Both the position numbers and the translations under genes were made by a program. A stretch of 64,000 bases of DNA from Glycomyces xiaoerkulensis (GTDB lineage Bacteria; Actinomycetota; Actinomycetes; Mycobacteriales; Micromonosporaceae). This document shows positions 59,289 through 64,000 of the stretch, one piece after another; the first letter of the stretch is position 1; the number at the start of each line of letters is the position of its first letter. The stretch is from the NCBI RefSeq assembly GCF_002798405.1, contig NZ_PGGV01000037.1:1-64000 (forward strand), in the 5' to 3' direction. The notes beneath the pieces were generated by a model. The model was not told where the DNA came from. It saw only the letters and a list, made by a program, of their open reading frames with translations, and did no database searches.

Positions 59289-59302
59289 TATACTTGACAA
59301 GT
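59289..59302. promoter_or_regulatory. Operator-like ACTTG-a-CAAGT palindrome before the TauE/SafE gene
   Basis: ACTTGACAAGT (59292-59302) is a perfect 5-1-5 inverted repeat overlapping the TATACT hexamer (59289-59294), 54 nt before the exporter start. It may mark regulation of the exporter and possibly of the following thiol genes. The regulator is not in the window. Confidence 0.35.
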
Positions 59303-59355
59303 CCTAGCAGTTAAGTGGAGTATGGGCCTGAAGCCGCAGACCGAGGGAGCCCCCG

Positions 59356-60249
59356 ATGCTGACCACCGCCGTCCTGGCCGGGCTGGCCGGATTCGTCGCG
59401 CAGTTGGTGAACGGCAGCCTCGGCATGGGGTTCGGCACCATCACCATGACCTTCCTGCTGGGCCTGGGCATCCTGCCGGCGGTCGCCTCGGCGTCGGTCA
59501 ACGTCGCCACCGCCGCCTCGGACCTGGTCAGCGGCTACTCGCACTGGCGGATGGGCAATCTCCACTGGCCTACGGTGCTCAAACTCGGCGTCCCCGGCGC
59601 GATCGGCGGCTTCGCCGGAGCCTGGGCCCTGACCTCGCTGGCGTCCCTGGACGCGGCGACGCCGGTCACCAGCACCATCCTCGTCGGGCTCGGGGTCGTC
59701 ATCGTCTGGCGGTTCGCCAAGGGCCGCACCATCGACCACGCCGAGTCGGGCCGGCGGGCCCGCACCGGATTCGCCGGGCCCACCGGGCTGGTCGCGGGAT
59801 TCCTCAACGCCGTCGGCGGGGGCGGCTGGGGGCCGGTGACCATGCCGGTCATGCTCACCACCTCGCGCCTGCCTCCGCACAAGGTCGTCGGGTCGGTCTC
59901 GACCGCGGAGTTCTTCGCCGCGACCGCGACCGTGCTCGGCTTCTCGATCACCCTGGCCGACGGCCTCCAGCTCGTGTGGCCGCTGGTGGCCGGCATGGCC
60001 GTCGGCGGCATGATCGCCGCCCCGGGCGCGGCCTGGCTGACCCGCAAGATCCCCACCGTCAAACTCGGCACCACCATCGGGATGGTCGTCATCGCGCTGA
60101 ACCTCCGGACGTTCCTGGGGGTGCTCGGCACGCCGTGGCCGGTCGTCACCGCCCTCTACCTGGCCCTGGCCGGGGCCTGGGTCGCGGTCCTGGTCGGCGG
60201 GGGGCGCACCCGGAGCGCGGACCGGGAGCGGGCCGAAGCCGGGACCTGA
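59356..60249 (+). CDS. TauE/SafE-family (sulfite exporter) membrane protein
   Basis: A 297-residue polytopic protein with two related halves of four helices. The first half opens with GFVAQLVNGSLGMGFGTITM and the second with GLVAGFLNAVGGGGWGPVTM, the signature pair of the family (NG-x-x-GMGFG / NA-x-GGGGWGP). Such exporters move sulfite, sulfoacetate or other sulfur anions. Its position 68 nt upstream of a disulfide reductase and the ergothioneine genes supports a sulfur-related substrate. Confidence 0.88.
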   Translation: MLTTAVLAGLAGFVAQLVNGSLGMGFGTITMTFLLGLGILPAVASASVNVATAASDLVSGYSHWRMGNLHWPTVLKLGVPGAIGGFAGAWALTSLASLDAATPVTSTILVGLGVVIVWRFAKGRTIDHAESGRRARTGFAGPTGLVAGFLNAVGGGGWGPVTMPVMLTTSRLPPHKVVGSVSTAEFFAATATVLGFSITLADGLQLVWPLVAGMAVGGMIAAPGAAWLTRKIPTVKLGTTIGMVVIALNLRTFLGVLGTPWPVVTALYLALAGAWVAVLVGGGRTRSADRERAEAGT

Positions 60250-60317
60250 CCGGTCCCGCGATTACCGGCCCGCCACAGTGGGTACCTGCACGGACACTGG
60301 CTTTCCAATCCGGGCGG

Positions 60318-61679
60318 GTGAGGTTCTTGAGCGAACACTTCGACGCGGTCGTGATCGGCATGGGGCCCGGCGGCGAGGTCGTCACCGGGCGGCTGCGGGA
60401 GGCCGGCAAGCGCGTCGCCGCGGTCGAGCGGGAGCTCATCGGCGGCGAATGCGCCTACTGGGCGTGCATCCCGTCCAAGACGCTGCTGCGCTCCGGGGAG
60501 GTCCTCGACCAGGCCCGGCGCACTCCCGGCGTGCGGTCCGGCGGCGCCGCCTGGTACGAGGCGGCCGACTGGCGCGACGCCATGACCCGCGGCCTCGACG
60601 ACCACCGGCAGCGCGAAGCCTACGAGGACCAGGGGGTCACCGTGGTGCGCGGAGAGGCCCGCGTCACCGGGCCCGGCGAGGTCACCGTCGGCGACCGCGT
60701 CCTGCACTGCGACCACATCGTCGTCGCCACCGGCTCCGAACCGGTGATCCCGCCGATCCGCGGCCTCGAGGACACCGAAGTGTGGACCAACCGCAGGGCC
60801 ACCGGCACCTCGCAGATGCCCGACCGGGTCGCCATCCTCGGCGGCGGCCCGGTCGGCTGCGAGATCGCCCAGTTCATGCGCCGCTTCGGCAGCGAGGTCA
60901 CCATCATCGAACTGGCCGAAGGGCTCATCGTGCGCGAGGAGCCGCGCGTCAGCGAACTGGTCGAGGAGCACTTCGCCGCCGAGGGCATCCAGGCCCACAC
61001 CAAGACGCAGGTCAAATGCGTCGAGAACGGCGGAGCCGAGCGCGTGGTCAGCCTCGACGACGGCATCACCGTCACCTGCGACGCCATCGTCGCCGCGACC
61101 GGCCGGCGCCCGCGCACCACCGGGCTCGGGCTGGAGTCGGTCGGCCTGGACCTGTCCGAGGGGCACCGGATCGAGGTCGACGGGTTCTGCCGCGCCGCCG
61201 AGGGCGTGTGGGCCGTCGGCGACGTCACCGGCGTCATGCCGTTCACGCACGTCGCCAAGTACCAGGGACGCGTGGTCGCCGACGCGATCCTGGGGCACCC
61301 GCACCCGGCCCGATACGACGGCGTCCCCCGCGTGGTGTTCACCGACCCCGAGGTCGCCGCGGTCGGCCTCACCGGCCACCAGGCGCGGGAGCGGGGCATC
61401 CGGACGGCCGCGACCGAACTCGACCTGACCGCGGCGCTGGCGCGGCCCTGGACGCTCGAGAAGGAGCCGTCGGGGACGCTCGGACTGTTGGCCGACGCCG
61501 ACCGGAAGGTGCTGGTCGGCGCCTGGGCGGTCGCCCCGATGGCGTCCGAATGGATGCACCTGGCCGCGCAGGCCGTCCGCGCCGGCATCCACCTGGACGT
61601 GCTGCGGGACCAGGTGGCCCAGTTCCCGACCTTCGCCGAGGGCTTCCACCTGGCCGTCTCGGCGCTCGACACCGATTGA
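60318..61679 (+). CDS. Mercuric-reductase-like FAD disulfide oxidoreductase, first gene of the egt operon
   Basis: A 453-residue class I flavoprotein disulfide reductase. The FAD-binding VVIGMGPGGE begins the domain; the redox-active pair lies in GGECAYWACIPSKTLLR (Cys-x4-Cys); the NAD(P) domain has AILGGGPVGCEIAQ; a second FAD motif is WAVGDVTG. The C-terminal dimerisation domain ends VAQFPTFAEGFHLAV, where the usual catalytic HPT-x-x-E is FPT-x-x-E, so the proton-donor His is absent. This variant is seen in some actinobacterial homologues. The stop is 1 nt from the egtA ATG, implying a joint transcript and a thiol-related role. GTG start at 60318; a TTG three codons on is possible. Confidence 0.85.
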   Translation: MRFLSEHFDAVVIGMGPGGEVVTGRLREAGKRVAAVERELIGGECAYWACIPSKTLLRSGEVLDQARRTPGVRSGGAAWYEAADWRDAMTRGLDDHRQREAYEDQGVTVVRGEARVTGPGEVTVGDRVLHCDHIVVATGSEPVIPPIRGLEDTEVWTNRRATGTSQMPDRVAILGGGPVGCEIAQFMRRFGSEVTIIELAEGLIVREEPRVSELVEEHFAAEGIQAHTKTQVKCVENGGAERVVSLDDGITVTCDAIVAATGRRPRTTGLGLESVGLDLSEGHRIEVDGFCRAAEGVWAVGDVTGVMPFTHVAKYQGRVVADAILGHPHPARYDGVPRVVFTDPEVAAVGLTGHQARERGIRTAATELDLTAALARPWTLEKEPSGTLGLLADADRKVLVGAWAVAPMASEWMHLAAQAVRAGIHLDVLRDQVAQFPTFAEGFHLAVSALDTD

Positions 61680-61680
61680 A

Positions 61681-62946
61681 ATGGACCATCGCCTGTCGGA
61701 GGCCGAGGCCGCGGACCTGACCGGTGAGCGGAGCTTCACCGCCGGCCCGCCGCACCGCGTCGGCGTCGAGCTCGAATGGCTCGTCCGCGACGCGGCCGAC
61801 CCGGGCCGGCCCATCGCCGGGCCACGCTCGGACCGGGCGATCGGCCCACTGGAGGCGGCCGGGACGCTGCCCGGAGGCGGGAAGGTCACCCGCGAGCCCG
61901 GCGGGCAGGTCGAGCTCAGCTCCCGCCCCGCCGAAGGCCTGGCCGCCTGCATCGGCGGCGTCGAGACCGATCTGGCGCTCGTGCGGTCGGCGCTGGCGCG
62001 GCGCGGCCTGGCCGCCGACGGCGACGCCCTGGACGCCGGCCGCGAACCGCTCCTGGTGGTCGACCGGCCGCGCTACCGGGCGATGGCGGCCTACTTCGAC
62101 GGCAACCGGTCCGGGATGCGGATCATGTGCTCCACCGCGTCGATCCAGATCAACCTCGACGCCGGCGAGGAGACCGGCCGGTTCGGCTACCGGCGCCGCT
62201 GGGCGCTGGCGCACCGTCTCGGGCCGGTCCTGACCGCCGCGTTCGCGAACTCGCCGCTGCTGGACGGGCGCCCGACAGGCTGGAAGTCCACCAGGCAGGC
62301 GAGCTGGGCCAGGCTCGACCCCGGCCGGACCAGAGCGGTCGACGGCGATGACGACCCCCGACGGGCCTGGGCGAGGTACGCGCTGGACGCGCGCCTGCTG
62401 TGCCTCAGGCGCGAGCCGCCGGCCGACTGGTCGGCGCCGCACGGGCTGACCTTCCGGCGGTGGCTGCGAGGCCGCTGCACCGAACGCGAACCCACCGTCG
62501 ACGACCTGATCTACCACCTGAGCACCCTGTTCCCTCCGGTGCGGCCGCGCGGCTGGCTGGAACTGCGGATGGTCGACGCCCAGGAGGGCGACGACTGGAT
62601 CGTCCCGCTCGCGGTGGCCACGATGCTGTTCGACGACCCCGACGCCACGGCCGCGGCATGGGAGGCCACCGAACCGCTCACCCGCGGACGGGACCGGCCT
62701 TCGTGGACGCTGTGGCTGCGCGCCGCGCGCATCGGGCTCGCCGACCCGGCCCTGCGCGAGGCGGCGCGGGCGTGCTTCGCCGCCGCGAGCGCGGCCCTGC
62801 AACGCGGCGACGCGCCCGACCGGGCGCGGGACGCGGTCGCCGAATACGGCCGCCGATACATCGAACCCGGCCGCTGCCCGGCCGACGACCGGCTCGCGGC
62901 CGATCCGAGCCCGCCCGTGACAGCCGATCTGGAGGTGCGGTCATGA
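61681..62946 (+). CDS. egtA: Ergothioneine-pathway glutamate-cysteine ligase
   Basis: A 421-residue GCS2-type ligase. HRVGVELEWLVRD begins the domain, with TREPGGQVELSSRPAEGL as the acidic metal/ATP-binding segment, MCSTASIQINLDAG, and RGWLELRMVDAQEGDDW. It forms gamma-glutamylcysteine, the sulfur donor for EgtB. Length and motifs match EgtA. It overlaps egtB by four bases (ATGA) and directly follows the flavoprotein gene. Confidence 0.93.
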   Translation: MDHRLSEAEAADLTGERSFTAGPPHRVGVELEWLVRDAADPGRPIAGPRSDRAIGPLEAAGTLPGGGKVTREPGGQVELSSRPAEGLAACIGGVETDLALVRSALARRGLAADGDALDAGREPLLVVDRPRYRAMAAYFDGNRSGMRIMCSTASIQINLDAGEETGRFGYRRRWALAHRLGPVLTAAFANSPLLDGRPTGWKSTRQASWARLDPGRTRAVDGDDDPRRAWARYALDARLLCLRREPPADWSAPHGLTFRRWLRGRCTEREPTVDDLIYHLSTLFPPVRPRGWLELRMVDAQEGDDWIVPLAVATMLFDDPDATAAAWEATEPLTRGRDRPSWTLWLRAARIGLADPALREAARACFAAASAALQRGDAPDRARDAVAEYGRRYIEPGRCPADDRLAADPSPPVTADLEVRS

Positions 62947-64000
62947 CACAGTCCCAAGCCACCACCGCGGGAGTCGACCGGCAGGCGTTCCGGGCCCGCG
63001 TCCTGGGCGCCCTCGACGCCGCCCGGCGGCGCAGCCTCGCGCTCACCGACTGCCTCTCCGACGCCGAACTGGTCGCCCAGCACTCGCCGCTGATGTCGCC
63101 GATGGTGTGGGACCTGGCCCACGTCGGCAACGTCGAAGAGATCCATCTGGTGCGACAGATCGGCGGGCGCGAGCCGATCCGGCCCGACCTCGACGGGATC
63201 TACGACGCGCTCGAGCACCCGCGCCCCGAACGGCCCCGGCTCCCGCTGCTGGAGCCGCGGGAGGCACGCCGGTACATCGCCGAGGTGCGCGCCCAGGCCG
63301 CCGACGCGCTCGCCGACGCCGACCTCGACGAGGCGGCCACACGCGAACTGCTCGCGTTCGTCGCCCAGCACGAGCAGCAGCACGACGAGACGATGCTGAT
63401 CACCCACCAGATGCGCCGCGGCGAGGCGGTCCTCGACGCGCCCCGGCCGGAGGCCGCCGGACCCGGCCCGCCGACCGAGGTCCCGGTCCCGGGCGGGGCG
63501 TTCTCGATGGGGACCTCGACCGACCAGTGGGCGCTCGACAACGAGGGCCCCGAGCACTGGGTGGAGGTCGCACCGTTCCGGATCGACGCCGCGCCGGTCA
63601 CGTGCGGCGACTTCCAGGCGTTCATCGACGACGGCGGCTACGACGACCCGCGCTGGTGGTCCCCCGACGGCTGGCGGCTGCGGCTGGAGTCGCGCCTGCA
63701 CGCGCCGCTGTTCTGGCACCGCGAGGACGGCCGCTGGACGCGCCGCCGCTTCGGCCGCACCGAACCGGTCCCGGCCGAGACGCCGGTGGTGCACGTGAGC
63801 TGGTACGAGGCCGACGCCTACGCCCGATGGGCGGGGCGGCGGCTGCCGACCGAGGCCGAATGGGAGAAGGCCGCCCGCTGGGACGGCGCGACCGGCGAAA
63901 CGCGGCGGAACCCGTGGGGCGGCGACGCCGCCGGCACCGACCGGGCCAATCTCGGCCAGTCGCACCTCGAACCGGCCCCGGCCGGGTCGTATCCGGGCGG
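62943..64000 (+). CDS. egtB: Ergothioneine sulfoxide synthase (5' part, cut by the window edge)
   Basis: The first 352 residues of a protein about 430 long. The N-terminal DinB-like four-helix domain carries the iron ligands in DLAHVGNVEEIHL and QHEQQHDETML (HxxxH). The formylglycine-generating-enzyme-like domain follows (EVPVPGGAFSMGT, PVVHVSWYEADAYARWAGRR, LPTEAEWEKAARWDG). EgtB is the non-haem iron enzyme that joins gamma-glutamylcysteine to trimethylhistidine with oxygen. The ATG at 62943 overlaps the egtA stop. egtC and egtD are expected to the right of the window. Confidence 0.95.
   Translation, partial: MTQSQATTAGVDRQAFRARVLGALDAARRRSLALTDCLSDAELVAQHSPLMSPMVWDLAHVGNVEEIHLVRQIGGREPIRPDLDGIYDALEHPRPERPRLPLLEPREARRYIAEVRAQAADALADADLDEAATRELLAFVAQHEQQHDETMLITHQMRRGEAVLDAPRPEAAGPGPPTEVPVPGGAFSMGTSTDQWALDNEGPEHWVEVAPFRIDAAPVTCGDFQAFIDDGGYDDPRWWSPDGWRLRLESRLHAPLFWHREDGRWTRRRFGRTEPVPAETPVVHVSWYEADAYARWAGRRLPTEAEWEKAARWDGATGETRRNPWGGDAAGTDRANLGQSHLEPAPAGSYPG

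Overview
This is a chromosomal window from a high-GC actinobacterium, roughly 70% G+C by eye. Diagnostic genes are a 33-residue bS22-type ribosomal protein next to an excisionase-like HTH protein, an Scr1/DUF397 regulator pair, DUF2516 and DUF3263 proteins, a TopA with a lysine-rich tail, and the egtA-egtB ergothioneine genes. Several genes appear leaderless, with a TAnnnT hexamer 6-7 nt before the start codon. CDP-polyol-type wall-polymer genes together with these families fit a Glycomyces/Stackebrandtia-like lineage, but the genus is an inference.

Layout. 1-957: end of an IS200/IS605-type element inserted in a DUF234-type ATPase gene. 971-9225: a secreted chymotrypsin-fold protease with a chitin-binding tail, then a 1949-residue secreted repeat protein overlapping a lipoprotein gene. 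9554-15086: small accessory genes: sulfotransferase-like, DoxX, a MerR regulator with its divergent membrane-protein target, a near-identical partial copy of the sulfotransferase gene, a short SPFH protein, a DUF4279 protein, and an Scr1/DUF397 locus with a structured leader. 15256-18509: an ECF42-type sigma factor with its DGPF partner, and a PQQ-propeller protein. 18680-23567: an isolated nuoK-L-M-N membrane module. 23641-29850: htpX, bS22, a xis-like HTH protein, a membrane-anchored metalloprotease, proline dehydrogenase, a TIM-barrel isomerase and a Cys-rich conserved protein.

30137-43805 is a wall anionic-polymer locus: a fused cytidylyltransferase-reductase (CDP-ribitol type), three intact CDP-polyol phosphotransferases and one dead remnant, two polysaccharide pyruvyltransferases, a sulfotransferase-like protein, a LicC-like nucleotidyltransferase and a GT4 glycosyltransferase. 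It could make a poly(polyol-phosphate) chain carrying pyruvate and possibly sulfate. 44040-64000 is mostly core genome: topA, H+-pyrophosphatase, an RsbW/RsbV-type pair, an MrfA-like helicase, nitrobindin, a NagD-type HAD phosphatase, DUF3263, an APC permease, a PAP2 phosphatase, mdh, a TauE/SafE exporter, and a flavin disulfide reductase leading into egtA-egtB, which runs off the right edge.

The strongest leads are the pyruvylated/sulfated teichoic-type locus with its decayed paralogue, the nuoKLMN module without NuoH or a peripheral arm, the giant duplicated secreted protein, the recent 210-bp duplication, and the unusual flavoprotein tied to ergothioneine synthesis. Two genes (nuoK and the HAD phosphatase) lack a stop where one is expected and overlap their neighbours by more than 300 nt.
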